Assembly: GCA_965216945.1 (NCBI GenBank)
Contig: CBDCGU010000003.1
Coordinates: 4,092,001-4,156,000 of the forward strand
DNA from: DATHZQ01 sp965216945
GTDB lineage: Bacteria > Actinomycetota > Acidimicrobiia > Spongiisociales > UBA5794
DNA length: 64,000 bases
Reading direction: 5' to 3'
Made by a program: the position numbers and the translations under genes
Notes under the pieces: model-generated
The model's input: only the letters and a program-made list of their open reading frames with translations
Told to the model about the DNA's origin: nothing
Database searches by the model: none
Shown here: positions 15,868 to 23,344 of the stretch, piece by piece
Layout: the number at the start of each line of letters is the position of its first letter
Numbering within the stretch: position 1 is the stretch's first letter

Positions 15868-16014
15868 TCATCCGGTGGGTAGATCGGTCTGTTGCTCGGA
15901 TTGCGTCTCGAGGGTGGCCTCGATTCCGGCAGCGAGACGAGCTCGGTTGCGCCACGCCCACCCTGCGGCTGCAGTGAGAGCGGTGATCAGAACGCTTGTG
16001 ACGATTCGTCGCAT
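15868..16014 (-). CDS. Small hypothetical membrane-anchored protein
   Basis: 48 residues: MRRIVTSVLITALTAAAGWA, then WRNRARLAAGIEATLETQSE and a polar tail. It has one N-terminal hydrophobic helix (about residues 4-21) followed by a basic stretch. No family was recognised. It is co-directional and closely spaced with the DUF6458 and PRC-barrel genes and lies within the same stress-type cassette, which supports its being real. A GGAG-type site is weak (GAGACCACC upstream). Moderate confidence because of its size. Confidence 0.5.
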   Translation of the reverse strand: MRRIVTSVLITALTAAAGWAWRNRARLAAGIEATLETQSEQQTDLPTG

Positions 16015-16055
16015 GGTGGTCTCCGTTGGGTATCGGGGTGCGCCGCGGACGCCGG

Positions 16056-16298
16056 TCAGAGATCCGGACGGCGCGTGCGATCCGTGTCGACGACGATCTC
16101 GCGGTCGCGCTCGACGATGGTCCGCGTACCCGCCGCGGTGAACGCAATGGTTGCGATCAGGCCGACACCGCCGGCGATCATCAAGATCACGCCCACCGTG
16201 TTGAGGTCGATGTTCTCGCTGTCGACGTTCACGGCCCAGGCGAGGATGGCGCCTGCGGCCATCAACACGATGGAGAGACCGATTCCACTGGTCCTCAT
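16056..16298 (-). CDS. DUF6458 family small membrane protein
   Basis: 80 residues with two transmembrane helices: IGLSIVLMAAGAILAWAV (about 5-22) and VGVILMIAGGVGLIATIAF (35-54). A polar tail (ERDREIVVDTDRTRR) follows. The loop VDSENIDLNTVGVILM is characteristic of the actinobacterial DUF6458 group, which has no known function. GGAAGGAAT lies before the ATG. It is part of the minus-strand run from 16490 to 15473. Confidence 0.8.
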   Translation of the reverse strand: MRTSGIGLSIVLMAAGAILAWAVNVDSENIDLNTVGVILMIAGGVGLIATIAFTAAGTRTIVERDREIVVDTDRTRRPDL

Positions 16299-16346
16299 GG
16301 GGATTCCTTCCCTCTGGTCGCTCGAGGCGGCCTGCGATGGCTGCGA

Positions 16347-16490
16347 TCAGGCAAAGATGCTGACCCCGCCGGGACCTACGAGCAGCCCGACGATGATGAG
16401 GACGATGCCGTAGAGCAACTGGCGGCGCATCAGGGCAAAGATGCCGGCGATGACGAGGACTACGGCGAGGATCCAGAGCAGCGTGGCCAT
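16347..16490 (-). CDS. GPGG-motif small membrane protein
   Basis: 47 residues from ATG 16490, with GGAG nine bases upstream: MATLLWILAVVLVIAGIFAL, then MRRQLLYGIVLIIVGLLVGP and GGVSIFA. It has two short helices and the signature GPGG near the C-terminus that defines this actinobacterial small-protein family; the function is unknown. Its stop is 49 bases before the DUF6458 start. It is the first gene of the minus-strand run, and its promoter probably shares the palindrome at 16560-16573 with the divergent response regulator. Confidence 0.8.
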   Translation of the reverse strand: MATLLWILAVVLVIAGIFALMRRQLLYGIVLIIVGLLVGPGGVSIFA

Positions 16491-16559
16491 GGTTGTGATC
16501 TCCTGGTTGTCGTGAGGCTTGTCGCGAGAATTGTGCCATTCCCCAGGGCGTCCTATCTA

Positions 16560-16573
16560 CACCCCCAGGGGTG
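16560..16573. promoter_or_regulatory. Palindrome CACCCC(C/T)AGGGGTG shared by two regulator promoters
   Basis: CACCCCCAGGGGTG is one base away from the perfect palindrome at 18384-18397. Its centre lies about 43 bases before ATG 16610, the predicted leaderless transcription start, so it overlaps the -35 region. A TAGGGT -10 box is at 16597-16602. It also lies 70 bases upstream of the divergent small-membrane-protein run. Confidence 0.7.
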
Positions 16574-16609
16574 GTTTCACGCGGCCTTGGATCGCATAGG
16601 GTCGCCGGG

Positions 16610-17272
16610 ATGATGTTCCCCGAAGAACCCGAGCCCCTGACCGTATCGGTGATCGGCGACTACGACGTCGTCGCAAAGGGCGTGAGCCGTATGTTCGATG
16701 GCTACCGCCACCGGATCCGAGTGCTCGAGGGTGCTCCATCCAAACCCGAACGGGTCGACATCGCCCTTTACGACACCTTTGCCCAACCGGAAGCCGACCT
16801 GCTCGACCTCGAGGCGCTCGTGGACCATCCGCTGTGTCGCAAGGTCGTCATCTACACCTGGAGCTTCCACAGGGGGCTCATCGGGGCGGCACTCCGCAGA
16901 GGGGCGGACGGCTACGTGTCGAAGGCATTGCCCGCCGCCCAAGTCGTCGAAGCGCTCGAGAAGGTTGGAGCGGGCCACCAGGTCGTGAGCCGGCCGCCGC
17001 CGAGAGCTGGGCGGTCCGTTGGACTCAACTGGCCGGGACGCACCGAGGGCCTGACCGAGCGCGAAGCCGAGATCCTCGCCCTCATCGTTCAAGGGAGGAC
17101 CAACGCCGAGATCGCAGGACTGACGGTCCTCTCCATCAACTCCATCGAGTCCCACATCCGCTCGGCGTATCGCAGGATCGGGGTCTCGAACCGGGTCGAA
17201 GCCGTCCTGTGGGGCACTCAGCACGGTCTCCGGCCCGACCAGCGTCGAATCAGCGTCTGGATCGACGGATGA
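16610..17272 (+). CDS. NarL/LuxR-type response regulator, copy 1
   Basis: 220 residues from ATG 16610. The receiver domain (about 1-125) has the acidic pair (VIGDYDVV), a likely phosphoacceptor Asp in VDIALYDTF, the conserved Thr in VVIYTWSF and Lys in DGYVSKALP. The GerE/LuxR helix-turn-helix is at 150-215: GLTEREAEILALIVQGRTNA, SINSIESHIRSAYRRIGVSN. No histidine kinase is adjacent. It is a close paralogue of 18412-19077. A TAGGGT box ends seven bases before the ATG, so translation is probably leaderless. It is likely linked to the shared palindrome upstream. Confidence 0.88.
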   Translation: MMFPEEPEPLTVSVIGDYDVVAKGVSRMFDGYRHRIRVLEGAPSKPERVDIALYDTFAQPEADLLDLEALVDHPLCRKVVIYTWSFHRGLIGAALRRGADGYVSKALPAAQVVEALEKVGAGHQVVSRPPPRAGRSVGLNWPGRTEGLTEREAEILALIVQGRTNAEIAGLTVLSINSIESHIRSAYRRIGVSNRVEAVLWGTQHGLRPDQRRISVWIDG

Positions 17273-17344
17273 TGAGAGACTCTGCTGCCGAGAGATGAGC
17301 ACCGCACCCGGGGTGGTCCTGAGCAAGCCGGCTCTCGGCGTCGA

Positions 17345-17412
17345 CACTTCGACACGCAACGGGTCCATCGGTGTTCCGAGGCGGCCCCACCGAGGCCCGT
17401 TCCGTGTCGAAG
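17345..17412. terminator. Long imperfect hairpin between convergent genes
   Basis: ACTTCGACACG (17345-17355) pairs with CGTGTCGAAGT (17402-17412), AACGGG (17357-17362) with CCCGTT (17395-17400), and CGGTG (17368-17372) with CACCG (17387-17391). The result is a stem of about 25 bp with small bulges, between the convergent stops at 17272 and 17428. No T run. It probably terminates transcription from both sides. Confidence 0.6.
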
Positions 17413-17427
17413 TCTCGTGGCGCGCTG

Positions 17428-17904
17428 CTAGTTGTCGCGGCTCCGGAGAATGTTGAGGGCGCCCCGGATGTCGTCCGTTGCCGAGCGGACCACCGTTGCG
17501 ATGCTCTCGGGGAGCCCGCTGCCGAGCGCTTCGTTGCACTCGCTGAGGGCGTGCTCCTCGCCGCGGATCGCGGAGCCGACCACCGCACCGTCTCCCGCCA
17601 GCGCACCCTCCAAGGCGATCCACGTGCGGTGGAGACCACCACCGGTGGTGCCGTCGAAATCGGCTTCGATCTCGAGACCCTTGTCGGTGGCGGCCGCGAG
17701 CAGACGTTCGGCCACGTTGCGGCGCTCCGATCCGATGCTGCGCAGCGCCGCCGCCAGCTGCGGGTCCTCGACCTTGTCCGCCGCGGTGCGATAGCCGCGC
17801 ACCCCGTCGATCAGAGTCTCGACCAGATCGGCCACCATCTTCGCGTCGTCGTCGCCCATCACATCCGGGTTGATCCCAGCGGGCACGTTGTCATATGAAG
17901 TCAT
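17428..17904 (-). CDS. PA2169-type four-helix-bundle (DUF2383) protein
   Basis: 158 residues, all-helical, of the ferritin-like DUF2383/PA2169 group: VADLVETLIDGVRGYRTAAD, KVEDPQLAAALRSIGSERRN, VAERLLAAATDKGLEIEADF, DGTTGGGLHRTWIALEGAL, IRGEEHALSECNEALGSGLP. The family has E/H-rich helices and is associated with stress response; no catalytic activity is proven. It is followed by the convergent regulator and the long hairpin, and lies in the same cassette as CsbD and PRC-barrel. Confidence 0.85.
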   Translation of the reverse strand: MTSYDNVPAGINPDVMGDDDAKMVADLVETLIDGVRGYRTAADKVEDPQLAAALRSIGSERRNVAERLLAAATDKGLEIEADFDGTTGGGLHRTWIALEGALAGDGAVVGSAIRGEEHALSECNEALGSGLPESIATVVRSATDDIRGALNILRSRDN

Positions 17905-18051
17905 TTGTCGGTCTCCTCGACATTGATAGCTCGTAGTGAATCGTTGCGGTGTCCCACAGATCGCTCCGGCTGGGGATCGCGCACACCTCCGGCGCCGACG
18001 GAGCTCGCACAGGCGTGCGGGCGTCGGGTCGGCGGAGCATCCAGTGGTCCG

Positions 18052-18249
18052 CTAGGTGTCGTCCCGCAGCCTGGCCTCGATCGCCTCGACGCCTTCGCCG
18101 GTACGCTCCTTGATCTTGCCGACGAACTCGTCCCAGTTGCCCTCGGCGACGTCGAGGTCGTCGTCGGTCAGCTGACCCCACGCCTGCCGGGCCCTGCCCT
18201 TCAGCTGGTCCCAGCGTCCCTCCCACTTGTTCTTCGTGCTCTCATCCAT
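18052..18249 (-). CDS. CsbD family general-stress protein
   Basis: 65 residues from ATG 18249, with AAGGAGT five bases before it. The CsbD pattern is clear: MDESTKNKWEGRWDQLKGRA, RQAWGQLTDDDLDVAEGNWD, EFVGKIKERTGEGVEAIEARL. CsbD proteins are small helical stress-induced proteins (sigma-B regulon in Bacillus) of unknown mechanism. It is divergent from the response regulator at 18412, with the palindrome at 18384-18397 between them, so the regulator may control it. Confidence 0.9.
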   Translation of the reverse strand: MDESTKNKWEGRWDQLKGRARQAWGQLTDDDLDVAEGNWDEFVGKIKERTGEGVEAIEARLRDDT

Positions 18250-18383
18250 GGTGACTCCTTTGGTGCTGTGGCAACGACACGGCGGGGATGCCGCCTCGTA
18301 GCAGGACACGCGGCGCGCCTTGATGCCGTAGCCGGGTGGATGGACGGTCCCCACATCAAATCAACTACCAGGCCACGGCGCCA

Positions 18384-18405
18384 CACCCCTAGGGGTGATT
18401 AGAGT
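18384..18405 (+). promoter_or_regulatory. Palindrome CACCCCTAGGGGTG and -10 box of the second regulator
   Basis: CACCCCTAGGGGTG (18384-18397) is a perfect 14-bp palindrome. The -10 box TAGAGT is at 18400-18405, six bases before ATG 18412. The palindrome centre is only about 21 bases before the predicted start, in the -35/-10 spacer, unlike the copy at 16560, which sits at about -43. Confidence 0.7.
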
Positions 18406-18411
18406 CTCCTC

Positions 18412-19077
18412 ATGGCCGCAGCTGAGCCGATCCGGCTCGCCCTCGTCGACGACTATGACGTGATCCTCGCCGGTGTCGCCCACATGTTCGACCAGTACCA
18501 AGACCGCATCGCCGTGGTCGAGCTGGACGCCAACAAGCCGGTTGCAGAGGATGTCGACATCGCTCTCTTCGATGCATTCGCCCAGCCCGAGGCGGACACC
18601 GATCTGGAGACACTCGTCAGGAACCGGCACGCCCGCCGAGTCGCCGTGTACACCTGGAATTTCAGGTCGGCGCTGATCGAAGCCGCCCTCGCCAAGGGAG
18701 CCTCGGGTTATCTCTCCAAGGCGCTGCCTGCCCGTGAGATGGTCGCCGCCATCGAGGCGATCCACCGCGGCGAGACGGTGGTATCGGAGGCGCCGAGAGG
18801 CAACCGTCTCACCGTCGGTCTCGATTGGCCGGGCCGCACCGAGGGGCTCAGCGAGCGCGAGTCGGAGATCCTCGCCCTCATCACCCAGGGCAAATCCAAC
18901 GCAGAGATCGCCGAGATCGTGTACCTCAGCATCAACTCCATCAAGTCCTACATCCGCTCTGCCTATCGCAAGATCGGCGTCACCAACCGTGTCGAGGCTG
19001 TTCTCTGGGGCGTCGAGCACGGCTTCAAGCCCGCCTACCGGCGCATCCACGTATGGCAGCCCGCCCCGCAAAGCTGA
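18412..19077 (+). CDS. NarL/LuxR-type response regulator, copy 2
   Basis: 221 residues. The receiver domain is at 1-125: ALVDDYDVILAGVAHMF (acidic pair), VDIALFDAF (phosphoacceptor Asp), VAVYTWNF (Thr), SGYLSKALP (Lys). LuxR-type helix-turn-helix at 150-215: GLSERESEILALITQGKSNA, SINSIKSYIRSAYRKIGVTN. The two regulators share most residues, including the linker (GL[ND]WPGRTEGL). No kinase is encoded nearby. TAGAGT lies six bases before the ATG, indicating a leaderless transcript. The CsbD gene is divergent from it. Confidence 0.88.
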   Translation: MAAAEPIRLALVDDYDVILAGVAHMFDQYQDRIAVVELDANKPVAEDVDIALFDAFAQPEADTDLETLVRNRHARRVAVYTWNFRSALIEAALAKGASGYLSKALPAREMVAAIEAIHRGETVVSEAPRGNRLTVGLDWPGRTEGLSERESEILALITQGKSNAEIAEIVYLSINSIKSYIRSAYRKIGVTNRVEAVLWGVEHGFKPAYRRIHVWQPAPQS

Positions 19078-19160
19078 TGTCGCAGATCGGGCCCCTGGAC
19101 GGCGTGTGACCGGCGGGAATACCCGGCGACTCGGCCGAGCGGGGCTACGCTCCCGCGGCC

Positions 19161-19985
19161 ATGCCGCCAAGTGATCGTTGGACCACCCGGGACATTCTCG
19201 AGGACGCTTCGCAGCCCGGCTACCCGGAGCTTGCGGTCCACCATGGAATGACGCTGACCCACACAGGATCCAACACCACGGGCACCGTGTCCGGGTTCTC
19301 GCAGGGCGATCGCGTCGTACTCATCGACAGGTTTGGCATACGGCAGAGCTTCCGAGCGTTCGACGGTGCCTTTGTCCACGAGGGAGTGCGCGTGGCACTC
19401 AGGGAGCCGGCGAAGCCGCCGCCCCAGCCCCGACCCCGGACCGCTTCCGGATCGGTCGACGTCAGGCGAGAGAATGCCCGGGTCGCCCGTGCGGGTCGGA
19501 TCTGGGTGGAGGGCTTCCACGATGCCGAGTTGATCGAGAAGATCTGGGGAGACGACCTTCGCTATACCGGCGTCGTCGTCGAGCCCCTGCACGGCGCTGA
19601 CGATCTCGCCGCAGCCGTGACCGGGTTCGCCCCCGGCCCGAAGCGGCGACTCGGTATCCTGCTCGACCACCTCGTCGACGGCTCCAAGGAGTCCCGGCTC
19701 GCAGCGGCGGTAGCGAGCCCCCACGTGCTCGTGTGCGGCCATCCCTTCGTTGACGTGTGGGCGGCCGTGTCGCCTTCCACCATCGGCCTCGACGCATGGC
19801 CCGCGGTGCCACCGGGCAGGCCGTGGAAGCAGGGAGTAGTGGAGGCACTGGGTGTCCGCATCGAGCCAGGCGCCTTCTGGGGTCGGATCGTGGATTCCGT
19901 CACGTCGTACAGGGATCTCGAAACACCCCTCGTCAACGCCGTGGAGCAACTCATCGACTTCGTGACGGGCGACGACCACGACTGA
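19161..19985 (+). CDS. DUF3097 family protein
   Basis: 274 residues. Characteristic actinobacterial DUF3097 blocks: AVHHGMTLTHTGSNTTGTVS, RENARVARAGRIWVEGFHDA, ELIEKIWGDDLRYTGVVVEP, LGILLDHLVDGSKESRLAAA, HVLVCGHPFVDVWAAVSP and a terminal YRDLETPLVNAVEQLIDFVT. The ELxEKxWGDDLR and VDGSKE patterns resemble toprim-like or nucleotide-binding sites, but the function is not known. A TACGCT box ends nine bases before ATG 19161. It is not obviously part of an operon. Confidence 0.85.
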   Translation: MPPSDRWTTRDILEDASQPGYPELAVHHGMTLTHTGSNTTGTVSGFSQGDRVVLIDRFGIRQSFRAFDGAFVHEGVRVALREPAKPPPQPRPRTASGSVDVRRENARVARAGRIWVEGFHDAELIEKIWGDDLRYTGVVVEPLHGADDLAAAVTGFAPGPKRRLGILLDHLVDGSKESRLAAAVASPHVLVCGHPFVDVWAAVSPSTIGLDAWPAVPPGRPWKQGVVEALGVRIEPGAFWGRIVDSVTSYRDLETPLVNAVEQLIDFVTGDDHD

Positions 19986-20087
19986 GGGCACCGCACGGCG
20001 CTCGCCGCTCTCCATCGCGACATGCCCCTGCTCTGAAGAGCGCCCACGACCTATAGTTGTCGAAGGAGCCGGGAGCAGCGGGGGATC

Positions 20088-20912
20088 ATGCGCGACTCCA
20101 ACGGGCGTCTCAGCCACGCCGACATCATCAATCGGAGAGCGCGGTATGCCCTCGTTGCGGTTCTGGTCGTGGTGGGCGTCGTGCTCGTGATGGCCTCCGG
20201 CGACGGCGCCACCGGGCCGGACACGGAGAGCGCGGCACCCTTCATCCCGACAACCGCTCTCGATGCGGACACACAGGTCTCGCGATCGGGGACGCCGCCG
20301 ACGACGTCCGTCGGTCCGGATACCTCCTTCGACCAGTACTTCGGCCGGATCACGGGAACCACCCTGCCACTCGACCCGGTCGCACCGCTTCCGCTCGTTC
20401 CCGGGCCGCCGGACGGCGGCCAGCCTGAGGCGACAACGACCACGAACCCGCCTCCGGTGACGGCTACGACAAGTACGACGACGACAACAACGGCGCCCCC
20501 GACAACCACCTCCCCCCCGCCCCCGACCACGGTGCCGCCAACGACAACCACACCTCCGCCGACGACGACGTTGCCTCCCACCACGACCACCACGGCGCCT
20601 CCCGCACCGAGCTGGGATGTCGTGCTCGATGCCAACCTCTCGTGCGAGAACTCGAACAGCACGATTCGCTGGCTGGTCTACAACCCGTCCGATGCCTGGT
20701 CGGCCGGATGGACCATGATCATCGACAGCGACAGTCGCGGTGTCTTCACCGCCGGCACATCGGTGACCAGCGGGCCGGCGGCATCGAAGGAGACGGTGCC
20801 GAACGGCTCGCACACGATCACGGTCACGGTGCATTGGGAGCAAGAGGGTGTCGCCGGCGGATCCGATTCAGGATCGTTGACCGTCGTCGTCGACGGCGAC
20901 TGCGGCGGTTGA
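20088..20912 (+). CDS. Membrane-anchored protein with Thr/Pro-rich linker
   Basis: 274 residues. One hydrophobic helix (about 18-38, RYALVAVLVVVGVVLVMASG) acts as a signal anchor. A long Thr/Pro linker (about 115-175, many TTT and PP blocks) follows, then a C-terminal beta-rich domain of about 95 residues: SWDVVLDANLSCENSNSTIR, HTITVTVHWEQEGVAGGSDS. The topology suggests an extracellular domain held off the membrane by a glycosylatable stalk; no family was recognised. TATAGT (20052-20057) and GGAGCCGGGAG lie upstream of the ATG. Confidence 0.7.
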   Translation: MRDSNGRLSHADIINRRARYALVAVLVVVGVVLVMASGDGATGPDTESAAPFIPTTALDADTQVSRSGTPPTTSVGPDTSFDQYFGRITGTTLPLDPVAPLPLVPGPPDGGQPEATTTTNPPPVTATTSTTTTTTAPPTTTSPPPPTTVPPTTTTPPPTTTLPPTTTTTAPPAPSWDVVLDANLSCENSNSTIRWLVYNPSDAWSAGWTMIIDSDSRGVFTAGTSVTSGPAASKETVPNGSHTITVTVHWEQEGVAGGSDSGSLTVVVDGDCGG

Positions 20913-21079
20913 GAGTCGCCCACGAGGCCTTCCGATCCCTGCCCTTCGGACCCTCGCCACTGACGCCGATGCCGGTGTCACGCCGGTCTCCGCCAACGCC
21001 TCGCGCTCACGACCTGTTGCCGTTCCTTACGCTTCCTGTAAAGCAGGTTTAACCCAAGGTTTCGTACGGTGTGGGGCGA

Positions 21080-22426
21080 GTGAGGGACCCAGGGGACTTT
21101 GGCGCTGGTCGCAGGTTCCGCGGCACGGAACGCGGCCGCCCGAAGATCGCGCTCGCCGCGGTCGCTCCTCCGAAAGTCGACGTAGCGGCCGAACCGGCGG
21201 GGGCCGACGTGCCGCTCACCGACCCCAAGGCCATGGCGGTGCCGGAGGACGCATCGAGCCTCGACACCGATACCACCATTCCCCCACTGCCGCCGTACGC
21301 GCCGCCGCGCCGAGTTCCCTTCGACCCGCTCCGTCCGGCGCAAGCCGTCGTCAACCACCTGGGGCACAAATACACCGAGAAGCCGGCGCTCGAGCCCTCC
21401 GACCGCCGGGCGATCATCGCCAGCCTGTTCTTCGAGGGCTCCCGCCGCGGGCCCTTCGTAAAGCGATTCGCCACCCTCACCGCGCTGTCGGTTTTCATCG
21501 CAGCTCTGGGACTCATGGCGGATTCCACCGCGGTGGTGATAGGCGCCATGCTGGTCGCTCCCCTCATGGCGCCAGTGCAGGCCATCGCCGCCGCCCTCGT
21601 GATGGGCTGGCCGAAGCGGGTGAGGGCCAATCTGCACCTGCTGATTCTCGGAGCGCTGGGAGCGCTCGGACTGTCCGCGATCATCGGTGTGTTCGCTCGC
21701 GGCGAGCTCGACCCGATCCCGACCGAAGTGCTCGCCCGCACGGCGCCCAACCTGCTCGATCTCGGTATCGCTGCCGCCGCAGGCGCCGCCGGTGCCTACG
21801 GATACGTACGGAAACAGGCGTCTGATGCGCTCGCCGGCGCCGCGGTCGCAGTGGCGCTGGTGCCACCGCTTGCGGTCAGCGGTCTGATGTTGCAGATGGG
21901 CGAGTTCCGACTTGCCGGCGGTGCCGGGCTGTTGTTCATGGTCAACGTCGCCGGCGCCCTGGCCTCCGGTGCGGCGACCTTCCTCGTAGCGGGATTCGTG
22001 CCGGGACAGCGGCTGCTCGCCGCCGGGAGCCGGATCCAGGACGGACTCCGCTGGACGGCCATCGCCACGATGATCGTTGCGTTGCCTCTCCAGTTCGGCC
22101 AGCAGAACCTGCTCCCGGTGCCGCTCGACCCGGTCGAGGTGGAGTCGGCGATCGAGAACTGGGCAGAAGACAACGAGGAAACGGTGGAGACCGTCGACGT
22201 CAGCGTCGATTATCACGACGGCGAGGCGACGGTGGATCTCGTCATCGCGACACCCGACGAATCTCCCCCACTCGAACAGTTGATCAGCGTCGTCGCCGAG
22301 GAGGCATCCGAGCCGGTCGCGGTGGACATCCAGGTGATCGCCACCGACCGCAGCATGGTGGAATCCGAGGTCGTGGAGGACATCACCGAGAATGAGCAGT
22401 CGTCGACGAGCGGCACCGACGACTGA
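21080..22426 (+). CDS. DUF389 membrane protein
   Basis: About 448 residues from GTG 21080, chosen because the TACGGT -10 box (21065-21070) ends nine bases earlier; GTG 21071 is in frame too. An N-terminal soluble segment of about 110 residues is followed by about six membrane helices: FATLTALSVFIAALGLMADS, TAVVIGAMLVAPLMAPVQAI, GALGALGLSAIIGVF, LAGAAVAVALVPPLAVSGLM. The SxxxxIGAMLxAPLMxP motif identifies DUF389 (TIGR00341 family). It has a cytoplasmic acidic C-terminus. The transported substrate is unknown. Confidence 0.85.
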   Translation: MRDPGDFGAGRRFRGTERGRPKIALAAVAPPKVDVAAEPAGADVPLTDPKAMAVPEDASSLDTDTTIPPLPPYAPPRRVPFDPLRPAQAVVNHLGHKYTEKPALEPSDRRAIIASLFFEGSRRGPFVKRFATLTALSVFIAALGLMADSTAVVIGAMLVAPLMAPVQAIAAALVMGWPKRVRANLHLLILGALGALGLSAIIGVFARGELDPIPTEVLARTAPNLLDLGIAAAAGAAGAYGYVRKQASDALAGAAVAVALVPPLAVSGLMLQMGEFRLAGGAGLLFMVNVAGALASGAATFLVAGFVPGQRLLAAGSRIQDGLRWTAIATMIVALPLQFGQQNLLPVPLDPVEVESAIENWAEDNEETVETVDVSVDYHDGEATVDLVIATPDESPPLEQLISVVAEEASEPVAVDIQVIATDRSMVESEVVEDITENEQSSTSGTDD

Positions 22427-22440
22427 TCGTCGGCGATCAG
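22423..22440. terminator. Palindrome containing both convergent stop codons
   Basis: CTGATCG-TCGG-CGATCAG is a perfect 7-bp stem-loop. TGA at 22424-22426 ends the DUF389 gene and the complementary TGA (22437-22439) ends the HNH gene, so each arm holds one stop codon. No T run follows. It could act as a minimal bidirectional terminator. Confidence 0.45.
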
Positions 22441-22937
22441 CGGCCGTTGCCCAGGTACGGCTCCCACGACGGATCCGGGCGCACCCCTGCGCCAAACGCC
22501 ACCCAACCTTGTCTGGCCGGCGGGCGCGGCTGGGAACGCAGCACGAGACCCGCCTGCGCCGGAGTGCGACCGCCCTTCTTGGTGTTGCAGCGACGGCAGG
22601 CGGCGACGACGTTGTCCCACGAGTGCCGCCCCCCCTGCGACCGCGGGACCACATGGTCGACGTTCTCGGCGGGCCGGGCGCAGTACTGGCAAGAGAAATC
22701 GTCGCGAAGGAAGATCGATCGACGGTTCAGTGGAACCCGCCTGTCGATACGGACCTTGACATAGCGTCGGAGCTTGATGACGGAAGGCGATGCGATCTCG
22801 ACATGCTCGGAATGCCAGACGTGGCCGTTGGACTCGACCACCTCGGCCCGCTCGCGCAGGACGAGCACGAGTGCCCGTCGCACCGGCACGACGGAGAGCG
22901 GCTCATAGGTGGCGTTGAGCACCAGCGCCCGCGGCAT
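22437..22937 (-). CDS. HNH endonuclease
   Basis: 166 residues. The core HNH motif is at about residues 80-120: FSCQYCARPAENVDHVVPRS, QGGRHSWDNVVAACRRCNTK. It contains CxxC...DHV-P-S-GG...N-A-C-R-x-C-N and both zinc-binding CxxC pairs. The N-terminal segment (RALVLNATYEPLSVVPVRRA) is typical of the stand-alone 'PRALVLNATYEPL' group in actinobacteria; the physiological role is unclear. A TACGCT box (22950-22945) ends seven bases before ATG 22937, indicating a leaderless transcript. It is convergent with the DUF389 gene. Confidence 0.9.
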   Translation of the reverse strand: MPRALVLNATYEPLSVVPVRRALVLVLRERAEVVESNGHVWHSEHVEIASPSVIKLRRYVKVRIDRRVPLNRRSIFLRDDFSCQYCARPAENVDHVVPRSQGGRHSWDNVVAACRRCNTKKGGRTPAQAGLVLRSQPRPPARQGWVAFGAGVRPDPSWEPYLGNGR

Positions 22938-22979
22938 GGCCGGCAGCGTACCAGCCGGCCCCGGCTCGCCTCGCGCTCG

Positions 22980-23231
22980 TCAGGCGGTCCTGTGACGCTT
23001 CCGCCACGCCAGGTAGGCAACCACGTCGTCGACGTCGACGGGTCCCGCCGGATCCCCGTACGCCGTGGCCACACGCCATGACAGGTAGTCACGGTCGGGC
23101 ACCGGAAGGAAGGGCGGGTGCCGCCACCAGCCGCGGCGGGACATCGCCGCCGCCGCTCGCAGAGACTCGCCCCACAGCGACGGACGCCTGATGATCTCGC
23201 CCATCAGGGCTCCCAGCGGAACTGATCCCAT
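22980..23231 (-). CDS. Conserved hypothetical protein (83 aa)
   Basis: 83 residues with no domain name I can assign. The sequence GWWRHPPFLPVPDRDYLSWR and DVDDVVAYLAWRKRH is the pattern of a small protein widespread in actinobacteria (RGWWRxxPFLPxPDxxYLxFR, then a terminal 'DVVAYLxW'). It has no membrane helix. It sits upstream of the HNH gene on the same strand with a 42-base gap, and divergent from the MoxR gene. Confidence 0.65.
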   Translation of the reverse strand: MGSVPLGALMGEIIRRPSLWGESLRAAAAMSRRGWWRHPPFLPVPDRDYLSWRVATAYGDPAGPVDVDDVVAYLAWRKRHRTA

Positions 23232-23344
23232 GCTGCCACCGTTCTACCACAGAGGGCGGGGACTCCGGCTGCACCCGACGACCGGCATATTGAGGTTCCG
23301 CCTTTGATAATCTCGACGTCTCTGCCGGAGGAAGGAGCCCGCCT

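Noticed and set aside
20443..20610. ACG/ACC repeats that could look like a tandem repeat or short CRISPR-like array
   Set aside because: They encode the Thr/Pro linker in frame; spacing is irregular and there are no separate spacers.
19035..20843. 602-residue minus-strand reading frame
   Set aside because: It is the antisense of DUF3097 and the Thr/Pro-linker gene, has low-complexity composition, and no recognisable domain.
20978..22654. 558-residue minus-strand reading frame
   Set aside because: Antisense of the DUF389 gene; charged, repetitive composition typical of high-GC shadow frames.
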